From Sipunculus nudus (lineage: Eukaryota; Annelida; Sipuncula; Golfingiida; Sipunculidae): a stretch of 64,000 nt of DNA. Made by a program: the position numbers and the translations under genes. The stretch is taken from the NCBI GenBank assembly GCA_026874595.1, contig CM049308.1, forward strand, positions 40,660,527-40,724,526, read 5' to 3'. The notes under the pieces are model-generated. The model was given only the letters and a program-made list of their open reading frames with translations. It ran no database searches and was not told where the DNA came from. The number at the start of each line of letters is the position of its first letter. The first letter of the stretch is position 1. Shown piece by piece: positions 27,801 to 39,039 of the stretch.

Positions 27801-30512
27801 TCCCTGTGTTTGAAAGCAAATTAAAACAGACAGAGACACAGACATGTGGCAAGCTTATTACAAAAACTGAAGTGTTTTCATGTTTAAAGGGAATGAAAAA
27901 TAATAAAACACCTGGAAATGATGGGCTGACAAAAGAGTTTTACATAGCATTATTTAGTGAACTGGGACAATGTCTTACTGATTGTTTGAATGAAAGATTT
28001 GATACTGGTTCACTAACAACTTCTCAGAAACAAGCACTTGTGAAACTAATACCTAAACCAGGTAAGGATTTAAAGCATTTAAATGCCTGGAGACCTATCA
28101 GTTTACTTAATGTCGATGTTAAGTTACTGAGTAAAGTTTTAGTTATGAGAATAGAAAAACATCTTTCAGATATAATAAAGCCGGATCAGTATGCTTTTGT
28201 CAAAGGGAGATATATAGGAGAAACTATCAGACTAATATGGGATGTTTTACACTATACTGATGTGGAAAACAAGCCTGGAATTATATTTGCAGCAGACCTT
28301 GAAGCTGCCTTTGACAGTGTAGAACATGACTTTTTATTTGCAACATTGAAATATTTTGGTTTTGATAATAATTTTATTAGGTGGGTCAATATTTTACACC
28401 ATGATATGCAAAGTTCAGTTTTAAACAATGGTTATACAACTGGTTATTTCAACTTAGATAGAGGAACCCGGCAGGGAGACCCTCTGGCTCCATATTTGTT
28501 CATAATGGCTATAGAAATATTGGCAATAATGATTAGAAATGATAGAAATATTCATGGAATTCAAATTGGAAATACTATGGTGAAAATGTGCATGTTTGCA
28601 GATGATACTACTATATTTGTTAAAAACACTGATTCATTGGACAAGGTTCTTTCTGTTATCAAACATTTTGAATATTTTTCATCACTTAAGTTAAATCTAG
28701 CAAAATCTGAGGCTGCATATATTGGATCAAAAAAGAAATTTGTGAAGGATGTGTATAATTTAAGGTGGATAGACTTGACAAAATCATGTATGAAAATACT
28801 TGGAATCTGGTTTTCATATAATAAAGATATTGTACATAAAGAAAATTTTAAGAGAGTTGAAAATAGTTTACAATCTACATTATCATTATGGAAATGTAGA
28901 AACCTCACATTATATGGCAGAGCAGAAGTTGTACGTTCATTGCTCATTTAAAAAATATATTATGTTACAAATGTTTTAATACCACCAAAAAATACTGTGT
29001 TATCCATAAAGAGACTTCTTTGTGATTTCATCTGGAGAGCTAAAAAGCCCAAGGTAAAATACAAAACAGTCATTGGAAAAATTGAAAATGGAGGAATAAA
29101 CATACCTGATGTTGCCTGTAAAATTAAGACACAGAGAGTAATGTGGGCAAAGCGCCTCATTGAACCTAAAAGTTCGGTAATCAAGGAGATATTAAATTAT
29201 AAACTAAAGAATATAGGAGGTTTAACATGCATGGGAAGTAATTTTGATGTCACAGTACTGCCAAATAGGTTGCCAAAGTTTTATAGAAAATGTTTTGAAG
29301 AATGGTCGTCTTATGTATCTGTGGAACCTAACAAACCAGATGATGTTATATATCAGTGCCTGTGGAACAACAAATATATAAAGATTAACTCAAAAGCAGT
29401 GTATAATAAACAGTTGCATAGCATGGGTTTATATTATATTCAAGACATGATTGATGAAAAAGGAACCTGGAAGACCTGGAATGCCATTAAGCAAGGTCAT
29501 ATTGATGTTAAATTTATAGATTACATGTATTGTATGTCACTGAGACAAGTTATTCCGAAACAGTGGAAAAAATGTATTCTAAATCATAAGGTTGAAAAAA
29601 ACTATTCAAATATGGAAACAATCTTAACTATTGGAGGACAAGCGACACTGAATAGTCTGAAATCCCGTATGATATATGATACACTTGTAGAAAATATATG
29701 GGAAAAGCCCACAGCCCAAGAAAGGTGGAATATTATAAACAGTGAGAATAATATTGAAATTAGATGGGAAAATGCATATCTAGCTATATATAAAATAAGT
29801 TTAGATACATACCTTAGAGAATTTCAGTATAAGATATTGCACAATTATATACCTCTGAATGAGCAGCTGTTTAAATGGAAGATAAAAGAAACTTCTCGAT
29901 GTTCATTTTGTTTCAATGATCACGAAAATATTGTACATTTATTTTTTGAATGTATGGTCAGTAGGAATTTTTATTTCAAAATAAAGGCAAGGTTGCAAGA
30001 TTATGAATTATATCTCCCAGCCATATCACTTATGGAAATATTGTATGGTATCATACCAGTTGATGATAAAAACAGGCTGTAAAATCAGATTCTGTTACTG
30101 TATAAATATGTCCTCTACAAGCAAAGAGAGGAAAATAGTTCTTCCTTGTTTGCAGTGTTTAAAAGCAGGTTAAGAGATACAGAAAGGGTTGAGAGTTACA
30201 TTGCAAATAGCAAAGGAATATTTTATAATCATTTAAAGAAATGGGGTAAATTAGTTGATGTTTTGAAAATTTCTGACTGAGATTTTCTTATATAAGTATT
30301 ATCATGGCCAAGGGTAAATGGTGTCTGTTCTTGTTTATGCATTCATGTTGTTTATCTTTATAATATCTTCTGTGTCGGAACACAGAACCGACCACAGAAT
30401 ATGTTATGTTTGTAAAATTACATGTAAACAACACGTCTTTGTATATGTGTGTTGTGTCTTTGTAATTGTCTTGTAATTTGTATTTGCTGTATTTCTTTGT
30501 TTTATGAGAATA

Positions 30513-30550
<38 letters not shown>

Positions 30551-33500
30551 TATTTAAAGGCATCACATATTCCATTTGTGATCTTTTTTTTCTAATTTGA
30601 CTCGTGTAGGGTGTTATCATTATGGTCATGCGTATTAGACTGTGTTAAAGTAAAAATTTACACCAGTTTCAGCTCAATGGAAAAATGGTCTATATTTTTG
30701 CATATTCCTGTTAAAACTTTAGCTTGCCATACCATCAAAATTGTCTCTGGTGAAAGTGGTCCCCATGTCGGCTGGAATGCTGTCCCAGCCACAGGCCCCA
30801 ATCGCATACACGCCAGCTTCCCTTGCCTTCCCATCATACAACAGCTGCATCTTCTCTAAGTCCGGAAATTAATTATATTTCAATTTTTTAGATAATTAAT
30901 TCAAAAATAAATTATATATAAAAGTAGGCTTTTTTACAGAGAGAAATCACTTTTTACTGATGATATAAAAAAGCGAAATTTGTGCTTCAGTTTTAGACAA
31001 ACTGTGTATACCGTATATGAGACTGCATGATCAGTCTTCAGCAGTGGACTTGGTATATAGATTGTAAATTTTTAACATTATCAGGTTTTCTTTGAAATGC
31101 AACTTATTTTGTCAGTAAAGTTTCAAACTATCCTTTGCACACTCACTCAATTTTAAAAGGGTTGCATGGCTGCTGGACACTTATGGGTCTGTTTTAAAAT
31201 GTTGTGGTGGGAGTTTGAATATAAGATTCTTAGAATATTTTATGGACATAAAAGTGTACCAGGAAGACTTTCCAATTTATGATTCTAAATAATCTTAACT
31301 TACATTAAGGCTTGTATCTAGGGATATATTAAGAAATACTGTCAACTTGAAAGGGAATATAAATATTCCACTGCTATATATTTACCTGAGGTTCTCCACT
31401 TATGTCAAGGTGATGAGCCCCTCCTTCAATACAAGCTCTGACCACTTGCTCACCATAAAAACGGTACTAAAAATAAAGACCAGTACAACAACCTTATCAC
31501 AAACTCTTGTTATCTGTTATCAATTTATTAAGTGGTCCAATAAACTTTACAATTATCTATCATAAGTACAATGTACAAATTTCATGTTCCTTTACATAGA
31601 TGTTAATCCATTTATAACACTTGTTTCCAGGATATGTTCTCTCAAATCAAAAACAAAGGGCACTGCAACTGGTGCATAATTAATACGCCAATTGCATATC
31701 TTGTGAAATCTGACCTCATTAACTATGCATGGATTTTGCCCATAATCCAACTCAGGCAAGATCAATTTTTTGTTAAGTTATTATGGGGAGTTTACTGAAA
31801 ATTCATGAAAACGCTGGTAAATTATCACAGCAATGCTAAAAGTTCACAGACGGACCGCGAGTATAGCATAATATGTCCCGTCATACACGAGAATTTAACA
31901 AGCAAATCTTGCCGCAGCTGTTACAACTGCAAAAAAGTCTTTGCCTCATATGAGTGCTTGATGCAAATCCTAAAAATAAAGTTTAAATCATGAGAATCTG
32001 AGACTTCCTTCACAATGATATTATGTCTTACATGTGTGTAGAAATATTAAGTACATACTGGTCCTACACAGTTCAGCACAATATGAGCCTGCTTGGCCAT
32101 TTCTAGAAGAGACTGCTCAGACTTGACATCAGCAATCACTATAGGCACATCCTCCAGATCTTTTCCTGTAAAACATTACAGACATGGATGACGCTAGCTA
32201 CAGTTTGTACCCCTTGATTCACCATCAGTGGTGTAAGCGCTACAGCTTGGTACCGTGAGAGTCAACTTCATGGTTTGTTTGACAGACCTAGTGGAAATTC
32301 CATACAAATTAGGTGGAGAATCTATGCAAATGAACCTCTCCCTGCATTATCAGCCCACTTCCCAGGATAGACTCTCATTTTCATAAAAGTCCTTCCCATC
32401 ATTCATCGCAGTGTTTTCAACTGTGCCAGATTCCTGTTGGCTGAAACAACCATAAGATTCTAAGACCCGCATGGTAAGGAAGCAATATCTCATATTATTT
32501 ACAGCAAGTGCCAATTATTTCATTCATACTAATTATTGACAGTAATTTAAGTCCCAATGGCATCTAAGCTTCTGTATTAATGGTAATATGTAGGGGTTAT
32601 ACGGCATCTTCATGTTGCACAAGGAATACTGTATTCACTAATGGGAAATAATCGCAAAAATGAAACCCTCACTTGAATAATTGGCCAATTGAGTATGTCG
32701 TTCTTATTTAGTGTAGCCATTATTTGTATGGGAATAGGTTAGATCAGTGAGAAAAGTTATAATAAGTTACATCCATGCAGGTATAGGGAAAACGTTCCCT
32801 TAAATGTGAACTTAACTACCTGTGCTGTGTGTACGGATCCATTGTTATACAAGAAGAATATCACAAACTCATGACTTATTCTGATTTTATAATACACAGA
32901 GGTATGGCTTTACCAAAGATTTGTTATAGGTTCCAGTGAAATCACGTAAAAATAAAACTCTTGCAAAACATAAACAAGGCCTACAGGCCTAATGAGAACC
33001 TGTGCAAAGTTTGGGAGTATGAATGGAGGTTTATTTTTAAAATTTAATATTGATCCTCTTAAGTCCTGCATATCTACCTAATGCTACGGTCACAATGTGA
33101 AACTGCCGCCTGCCGATTTTAAGACATCGGGGGATTCTTAAAGTTACATGCCGCCGGCCGATTTTTTGCAAATCAGTGCGAGTGGTCATAAATAACTGCA
33201 AGTAAAAGGCCGCCTGATGCGCTCCGGGCGGCCCAAGGCAGTGTCTAAGTTTGAGGGTGTGTGTGACGTCATCAGGGTGTTGGCCGGTGGCAGTTGGGCG
33301 ACAGGCTGGAAGCCGTCAGATTTTACCTGCCACCTCCCGGTGACCTGGCGGACACCGGCCATTTACACCTGCGACCGGCCACAGGCGCTTGAATCGCTAT
33401 TTGTGTTGATCTTGGTTTAAATAGTGTTCAATTTACCTTAACAACAATCCCCTACCGTTTAATGAGATTTAAACCATGTTATATCATTTGCCGGTACTTG

Positions 33501-36500
33501 TTTATATAATAGATACACAAGGCCGGCATCCAAGTCTGCGGACGGGTAGGTGATAATACAAGAAATCAATTGAAATTCCCAAATATTTCAAAGATTTTCG
33601 AGGGAAGAAACTTACAGTGGTTAAATGGCCAGTTCTTCTTTCTATAAAAGCATCAACAATTCCAATACACACAGTGTACCACATGTAATGAGCTCTTAAT
33701 TGTAACTAGTCTGCATCCATTAAGCAGCTGTTACCCCAAACTAGGAAATCCCCATGTATCTTGGTCAGCAGTAAGGATTCCCCCCTGGAACCTAACACCT
33801 GATTGGTTGATAATGATGGAAATAGTTATCTGGGATAAATCTGTCTGTTCGTCGCTTAATGGATACAGACTCGTCCGCAGACTTGGATGCCGGCCTTGTG
33901 TATCTATTATATAAACAAGTATCGGCAAACGATATAACATGGTTTAAAGCTCATTAAACGGTAGGGATTGTTGTCAAGGTAAATTGAACACTTTTTAAAC
34001 CAAGATTAACACAAATAGCAATTCAAGCGCCTGTGCACCGGAAAACAATCGGGCGTTCTAACTGCCACCGGCCGGCGCCCACCCGATAATCTGACGGCGG
34101 CAGTCTGGTTCCCGGTTGGATAAATAAACCTAGAGTGCTCTCGTATCACTACAAAGTGTACCATCAACCATTTATTATCAACCATTTTCCATCAACCATT
34201 ATTATCAACCATTTCCTTCCAACAAGATGCCCCCTCAAGGCAAAGGAAAGGACAAGGCGCCAGCCCCAAAGCGCAAGAGACCAGAGCCCCAGCCCCAGCG
34301 AGAACCCAGCAGCAGCAGCAGAGACGACAAGAGATTTATATTCAGGGGCCCGGGAGTCTGCACTCAGCAGATCGCCGTCCTGCCACCTACCAACACCGAC
34401 AGCCGCCTCCAAGCTGCCTTTCAATCTCCGCCCTGCCACCGGCAGATATTTTGAAATCGTACTGTGGCATGTCGGTAGCATAACAGCAGCAGGCCGGATG
34501 CTAGAGAGTGGCAGTTAGATCCTACCGAACGCCGGCCGAAGTTTGAAGGACCTCGAGCCCCACAACCAAATATAAATCGCGCTGCTGCCCGCCTGACGCT
34601 TGATAGCCACCGCGTGACTTCGAAATGCGCCTGGCCGGCAACCTGAGGACTGGCATAATTGGAAAAAATCGGCCGGTGGCAGACAGAATTTTAACTTTTT
34701 CTTAAAATTTCAGCAGCTTCCCAGCGGCGTCTAAAATGCCGCCTGCCGATTGTGCCTGCCACCGAGCTGCCACCTGACGAATTTTAGTGAAAACTTGCAG
34801 TTACCACGCCGGCAGGCGGCATTTAGTGATTTGTGACCGTAGCATTAGTCATTATGATTTTAGCTAAATGGACGTTTCGGACATGCAAGTTTCAGACTAG
34901 GACATTTTAAAACTAGAATATTGGTAGTCAACAAGCGACTATGTGTATCCGCAGAAATCAAAGTGGGACGGGTGAAGTGAGGCATTGGATTAAGTGGTAA
35001 GGGGAATAGAGTGAGGTGTGTTGCATATTAGCTTGGATGTCAGCAGCGTAAACATGAATGTAGGTGGTGCCACCTGTCATAAAATCGAGAAAATTGTCCA
35101 GGATGTATAAACCTGCAAAAACTTCAGGTGGATAAGTCAAACCACTGCTGAAATACGAGTGATTTTATCCCAAGGCAGATGAACAGATGGACGCTGTGCA
35201 TAAGTGGTTGCAGGTGGCACCACCAGTTTTGCTTATGATGAAGAGCTATGTGAGATCTATACACAAGCAAAATTTTGGCCCAATCGGTCAAACGGTTCCC
35301 AAGATATGAGCTATGATGTCTGCAGAGTAAACGTGAATGTAGGTGGCGCCACCTGTCATAAAATTGAGAAAGCTGTCCAGGATGCATTAACCTGCAAAAT
35401 TTCAGGTGGATAAGTCTAACCACTGCTAAGATATGAGTGATTTTATCACATGGCAGATGAACAAATGGACACTGTGCATAAATGGTTGCAGGTGGCGCCA
35501 TCAGTTTTGCCTCTGTGGAAGAGCTATGTGAGATCTATACACATGCAAAATTTTGGCCCAATCGGTCAAACGGTTACCAAGATATGAACTTGGGATGATT
35601 GCAGAGTAAACCTGAATGTAGGTGGCGCCACCTGTCATAAAATCGAGAAAGATGTCCAGGATGCATAAACCTGCAAAATTTCAGGTGGAAAAGTCAAACC
35701 ACTGCTGAGATATGAGTGATTTTATCCCCAGGCAGATGAACAGATGGACGCTGTGCAAAATAAGTTGCAGGTGGCGCCACTATTTTTAGTGTATGTTATA
35801 AAACTATCAAAGGGCTACATTTGTGAAAAATTTTTAGCCTGATCGGTCAAACGGTTCTCGAGATATGTGGGTTTATGTGTGGAAACAGACGCACAAATGG
35901 ACGCTGGGCAGCGAGGAAAGGTCAGAGGTCAACCAAAAATGAGGGTGCAGCAGTTCACATAGGACCTGATGTTAAACCAGATTCGCTTAAAATGCAAACC
36001 AAGTTTTTTCAAACAGTTGAAAGATAGTTCCAATAATCTGGGAATTCTGCATCTAGACATTGTGTCTAGATGCTGTGTCTAGACGTCTAGACACATTGTC
36101 TAGACACCTGCCAGAGCCAGGTTGGTTGCCATGGTGATGTCTTGACCCCACCTGTTTGTACTGAGCGACCTCTTGACTTGTCTGCTGAAACTCAGCATGT
36201 TGTCAAATCTGTTTTCAAATACAGAAAGCCTTTTTCAATTGGCTACAATGTTTTTTAAAAGCTGTATTTACAAAATCTATTCTTATAAAACTTGCAGAAC
36301 CCTACCATAGAATAATTCTTGTAAAGTTTAAACCAATAAGCTAAACAGTTTCATCATAAATCAGTGTATAAGCTAGAAGAGTTTAAAATTACAATTTTGC
36401 TTGTAAAAAACCCATCAATGTAGGTTGCACCACCAATACCTCAATTTCAGATATGACACATGTGGCAAACATTGGTATAAAATTTGGTGATTATAGCTCT

Positions 36501-38291
36501 AGCCGTTTCTGAGATTTTAATTTTAGTGTGCTTTTTTGGACAGATGACTAAGTTCAACCTCCTGTAACTCGGCCAAAATCTCTGAACTGGAACTATTCAA
36601 TCAAACTTGAGAAAGATTGTTCCAGGGATCATTTCTGTGAAATATTGGACAATTTGGCTGGACATTTTGGGAGAAGAAGATTTTTAAAGCTTTTTTAGCT
36701 TTTTCCCTGTAAAATCTAAGAAAATGCAGTTAGAAAAAAATAAACAAAATCCGATTGAGTTTTTCAGATGACTGATTATTTGCAAAAAATTTGGTTGTAA
36801 TAGCTTCTGCCGTTTTTGAGATAGCTTTGGTTAACGTACAGATGATGCATGATGCAAGACGTACGACACGACGGATGACGCCGCACCATCGCATAAGCTC
36901 ACAGGTTTGCTAAAAATGGGAGAAAATCGCGAAATTTCAGCCCTGCAGTATTAGGTCAACCACAGTAGGTGCCCAAACATATATGAACAGTTCTGTCAGT
37001 TCTTTCACTTTGTTCTGTTCCCAACAGTCCTCTTCCCAAACGTATGTGAACAGTTCTGTCCAACCATTCCCCTCACTGTTCCTCATTTTATCGCTTATCA
37101 CAATTTGTACCTAGGATGAGGAATGATATAATAAACCAAGGCACTTGTCAGGCCAGGCAGTTTTATGCATGTATGGTCCAGTTGGATTGATTAATGTAGA
37201 TTATTCAGTCTAGCATCAACTGTAATCAATTTCATATTTTGTAAAGGAATAAAACTGTGACCTATTCTGCATAGGGTGCCAATTGAAATTTGGTGATATT
37301 TTCATTAACTGATATAGCCCTTCCAAAAATAGAGTGCAGTGATGGAATAAGGGAGAGGGCTAATTGACTAGAGAGAGACCAAAACTTCTTGCAGACTATT
37401 TGGGATAAAATAATCAGGAAGTGAGAAAACAGTCCAACAGAATTATATATAAAATATTGTGGAAATATGGTGTATATGTTTAGACCTGTTGAAATATGTC
37501 CTGCTGTTAAGTCAAAATGAAAGAACTTTAAAAAATTTCCTGGTTTATGTTAATAGGCATTCATTATTAAATTCCAATAAAACAATCAAAACATATGTAC
37601 AGGAAATCATAAGGTATTTAATTTGGTAGTTCAATAAAATTCAAATTATTACCATGTATTATAAATGATGACATAATATTATGTGATTTTATGAAAAGCA
37701 TATATACTGTCATCATTTGCTATGACTGTGATCCATGTCACAATCACTAGGAGAAACTTCCAAAGATATTTCCTGGTTACACGTCAAGCTCCTGTGCTTC
37801 AAATCATGCGCACTCAATAAAATGACAATTCATTTTAATAACATCAGCATTGTTCTACATATGAAATCAATGATTAAACCCTAATATTTAAGGCAATGAA
37901 CTATGACTGATTACTGTATAATTAACATTAAAAACATTTTTTTTTTTACATTTTTAGGCTAACCTGTATAAATAGCGATTCATTACATTTGCAAAATGTA
38001 CCGTTGATTAAGGACCTAACGTAGGACCTTGCAGTGTAACGGTCGCTGTCCCTATTGTAAGTTATACAGTTAATGGTCAAGTGCAAGTGTCAAACTTTAT
38101 ATTTATATTGAGTTACCGGTATGTTTGGAGGCCTGGCTCAGACATTGCTGTAGCTTTGACATATTTCTTCCGGCCACCGCCCATGTCAGGTCTTTTTCTT
38201 CTTCTGCCGTGCGTGCCACCTCCTCCACGACATACTGGCCGGTGAAACCAGTAGCTCCAAAAATCACAATGTCATATTTCCTGTCTGTCAT
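12887..38291 (-). CDS. SCCPDH: Saccharopine dehydrogenase-like oxidoreductase, complete 12-exon gene
   Basis: Coding exons (minus strand, 5' to 3'): 38117-38291, 32059-32165, 31386-31466, 30733-30853, 22085-22134, then 20822-20952 or 19810-19943, 18860-18977, 16336-16455, 15753-15809, 15152-15275, 13780-13873, 12887-12986. All introns are GT-AG and the phases join throughout, giving 425 or 426 aa; human SCCPDH is about 429. The N-terminus has a Rossmann dinucleotide-binding motif (IVIFGATGFTGQYVVEEVAR). It continues with HIVLNCVGPYRFYGE, HHLDISGEPQ and GACGWDSIPADMG, all typical of the family. Exon 8 encodes a hydrophobic segment (TILKTMGLILFGIIFGIMAK) matching the family's membrane-associated region. 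The catalytic role of animal SCCPDH is poorly defined. It is named from the lysine-degradation enzyme but is reported on lipid droplets and membranes (family knowledge). Exon 4 may start at either of two overlapping AGs; the one keeping phase drops about three residues usual in the family. Confidence 0.93.
16520..18375 (-). mobile_element. Tandem-core element copy B (5 units), in SCCPDH intron 7-8
   Basis: This is the same family as copy A in reverse orientation. It starts on the plus strand with TTGCCCATGGGCCATGATGC plus TCAGCTGAATTC and ends with GATGACTTACAGTCAGCTGA plus GCTAAAAA. Five ~330-bp units carry degenerate versions of the GGTGGCGCCACC palindrome (about 16722, 17061, 17396, 17734, 18028). 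It lies wholly within the intron between exons at 18860 and 16455, in the gene's orientation. Confidence 0.7.
18640..18830 (+). repeat. Short interspersed repeat, copy 1
   Basis: About 165 bp align with 31695-31880 in the same orientation. Shared blocks include TATGCATGGATTTTGC, TCACAGCAA.GCTAAAAGT-like sequence and a CAGACGGAC/CAGACAGAT segment. Both copies lie in SCCPDH introns. No target duplication or tRNA-like promoter was recognised, so the class is unknown. Confidence 0.5.
19810..19943 (-). CDS. SCCPDH: SCCPDH alternative exon 6, downstream version (6b)
   Basis: 134 bp run from phase 0 to phase 2, with AAAG acceptor and GAAG|GTAGTC donor. The peptide includes HFGTWQSAIHGLANWHELRA and is clearly homologous to exon 6a, with conserved QSAIHG and HEL and a divergent, very basic C-terminal half. 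It is open throughout with good splice sites, so it looks functional rather than a dead duplicate. The length differs from 6a by exactly one codon. Confidence 0.82.
20822..20952 (-). CDS. SCCPDH: SCCPDH alternative exon 6, upstream version (6a)
   Basis: A good acceptor (GTTTTAG) and donor (AAAAG|GTAGCT) bound 131 bp running from phase 0 to phase 2. The peptide includes HFATFQSAIHGFAHAHELIA and ends in a basic segment. It fills the position of the human segment around the SIHDGTWKSAIYGFGD region. It is homologous to exon 6b at 19810-19943, 878 bp away. Because both have the same phases, joining both in one transcript would break the frame. Confidence 0.85.
22771..24324. mobile_element. Non-autonomous hAT-type transposon with 8-bp TSD
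   Basis: The element spans 22779-24316 (1538 bp). It begins CAGGGTTGGCAAGTTTTAGG and ends, read from the other strand, CAGGGTTGGGTTTTAGGC, so the terminal inverted repeats start with CAGGG as in many hAT elements. It is flanked on both sides by the identical 8-bp GTAGCCAC (22771-22778 and 24317-24324), the target duplication length of hAT. Multiple subterminal TTTTAGGCAG repeats sit at both ends, as expected for transposase binding sites. No transposase was recognised inside. It lies in the SCCPDH intron between exons at 30733 and 22134. Confidence 0.88.
25401..26234 (+). pseudogene. LINE ORF1 (coiled-coil RNA-binding protein)
   Basis: A likely original start is ATG at 25401, with an in-frame TAA at 25500-25502. 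The longest intact part starts at ATG 25524 (236 codons). About residues 1-90 of the intact part form a heptad-like coiled coil rich in Lys/Glu/Leu. This is followed by an RRM-like region (ELEQYSRKSNIRIFGVQERG) and a C-terminal domain (ARVTDALTWDGKIFV), as in L1-type ORF1 proteins (the Transposase_22 family). In the family these trimers coat the LINE RNA. Confidence 0.8.
26241..30280 (+). pseudogene. LINE ORF2 (endonuclease plus reverse transcriptase), broken
   Basis: Domains in order: an AP-type endonuclease (ILSLNVRGLR near 26505; QECHC; WGGDFNVHL near 26920; RRLDYF; NTDHSAVVL), then a reverse transcriptase with NKTPGNDGLTKEFY, WRPISLLNVDVKLLSK, ADLEAAFDSVEHDF, TRQGDPLAPYLF and catalytic MFADDTTIF near 28595. 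A C-terminal zinc knuckle follows (CSFC..H..H..C near 29900). The frame is interrupted by in-frame TAA at 26598, 28949 and 30080 and by frameshifts near 27365 and 27620. The natural terminus appears to be TGA at 30278-30280. The breaks show an inactive copy. Confidence 0.85.
31695..31880 (+). repeat. Short interspersed repeat, copy 2
   Basis: This is the partner of the repeat at 18640-18830, with the same order of shared blocks (ACTATGCATGGATTTTGCCC, then ATTATCACAGCAATGCTAAA). It lies in the SCCPDH intron between exons at 32059 and 31466. Confidence 0.5.
33079..34847. mobile_element. 1.77-kb foldback element with TA-flanked inverted termini, in SCCPDH intron 1
   Basis: The termini TAATGCTACGGTCACA and TGTGACCGTAGCATTA are perfect 16-bp inverted repeats whose outer TA may be the target duplication. 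Subterminal GCCGCCTGCCG/CGGCAGGCGGC blocks extend the inversion. Inside is a second, nearly perfect inverted repeat of about 160 bp (arms about 33383-33544 and 33872-34032). The element is strikingly GC-rich (CCGGCCGG-type motifs) compared with its surroundings. A 75-codon frame at 34227-34454 encodes a Pro/Lys/Arg/Ser-rich peptide (MPPQGKGKDKAPAPKRKRPE); I do not recognise it, and it may be a coding remnant of an autonomous relative. Confidence 0.75.
35035..35945. repeat. Tandem array with 279-bp period carrying GGTGGCGCCACC
   Basis: Units are anchored by GTAGGTGGCGCCACCTGTCA-like segments at about 35061, 35340 and 35619, 279 bp apart. Each also contains a second GCAGGTGGC(G/A)CCA block roughly mid-unit. 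The flanking text (CAAAATTTTGGCCCAATCGG, GATATGAG) differs from that of the 337-bp elements, so this is a different family sharing the same palindromic core. A terminus-like segment rich in GACG/ACGACG at about 36836-36912 may end the element. It lies in SCCPDH intron 1. Confidence 0.6.
36075..36094. repeat. Perfect 20-bp palindrome
   Basis: GTGTCTAGACGTCTAGACAC is its own reverse complement. It is embedded in about 55 bp with repeated TGTCTAGACA-type motifs (36053-36108). Confidence 0.7.
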
Positions 38292-38460
38292 GACTGCTCA
38301 CTTGGTTTAACATCCAGGTCCGAAGTCAACTCAGGTGCACGTCAACGATGTAACGCCCTCTGGTGTCCATTGCAAACACCGCCGGACACAGGGAAGTAAC
38401 AAGTGGCGCCATCTATATAAAGATAATGAGTTTATCATATATGTGAGCATAGGGGATCAA
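38292..38460 (-). promoter_or_regulatory. Upstream region of SCCPDH
   Basis: This is the sequence immediately 5' of the SCCPDH start codon. No TATA box was recognised. It contains AAGTGGCGCCATC at about 38401-38413, close to the GGTGGCGCC core found in the nearby repeats, and a GACGTTACATCGTTG-like stretch. Assignment as promoter is by position only. Confidence 0.35.
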
Positions 38461-38974
38461 ACTTGAAAAATAAAACGAAAATTTTATATTTTTTATTAGT
38501 AAACTGAAACATTTACAAAGCCTCCCAACACAATTTGCAAATGAAGTTGAAAGCAAATGGTACGTACATTATACATATATATAAAAATACTCTCAGTCCT
38601 GCTTTTAATTCATTTTTATAGGCCCTAGCAATCAAGATATAGTACACCTTGGTGCTAGTGACTTTTGAACTTATTTGAAGTATGGACCCAAGGTGATCAA
38701 CATTCATTCTGGTTTAATTTAAATTTTAAATTTTTATAAAGTTTTACTCAGGGACTTATTTTTAAAAAGATAATAAGTTAAACAAAGGCGGCGAACCCCC
38801 CGCCCCCCCCCCCCTCCAATAATATAATGGAAAAACATAAGGAGTACCAGTATTTCTCAGTACAGTTAGTATATTCTCCTGTACAGGACTGTAATAGACT
38901 AACACTCCCAATATCAACCCTATAAGTGCGTATATATATGTATTCATCAAATGATGACTTTATACAACTGTGTG

Positions 38975-38978
<4 letters not shown>

Positions 38979-39037
<59 letters not shown>
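38979..39037. repeat. (TA)n microsatellite
   Basis: An uninterrupted TA dinucleotide run of about 59 bp. A C-rich homopolymer tract lies near 38800-38815. Confidence 0.95.

Positions 39038-39039
<2 letters not shown>

Larger units (their letters stand above)
24956..30560 (+). mobile_element. L1/Tx1-like LINE (5.6 kb), decayed, antisense in SCCPDH intron
   Basis: This non-LTR retrotransposon has a 5' region, ORF1, ORF2 and a poly(A) tail (30521-30547). It is flanked by a candidate 14-bp target duplication with one mismatch (ATATTATTAAAAGG at 24956-24969, ATATTATTTAAAGG at 30547-30560). ORF1 has a coiled coil and ORF2 has endonuclease, reverse transcriptase and a C-terminal Cys/His knuckle, the arrangement of the L1/Tx1 group. 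Both ORFs carry premature stops and ORF2 has frameshifts, so the copy is dead. It runs opposite to SCCPDH and ends 172 bp before SCCPDH exon 4. Confidence 0.88.

Noticed and set aside
34135-34518. 127-codon and opposite-strand 105-codon frames over the foldback element
   Set aside because: Overlapping frames in GC-rich repeat DNA. Only the 75-codon basic frame is mentioned, as a possible remnant.
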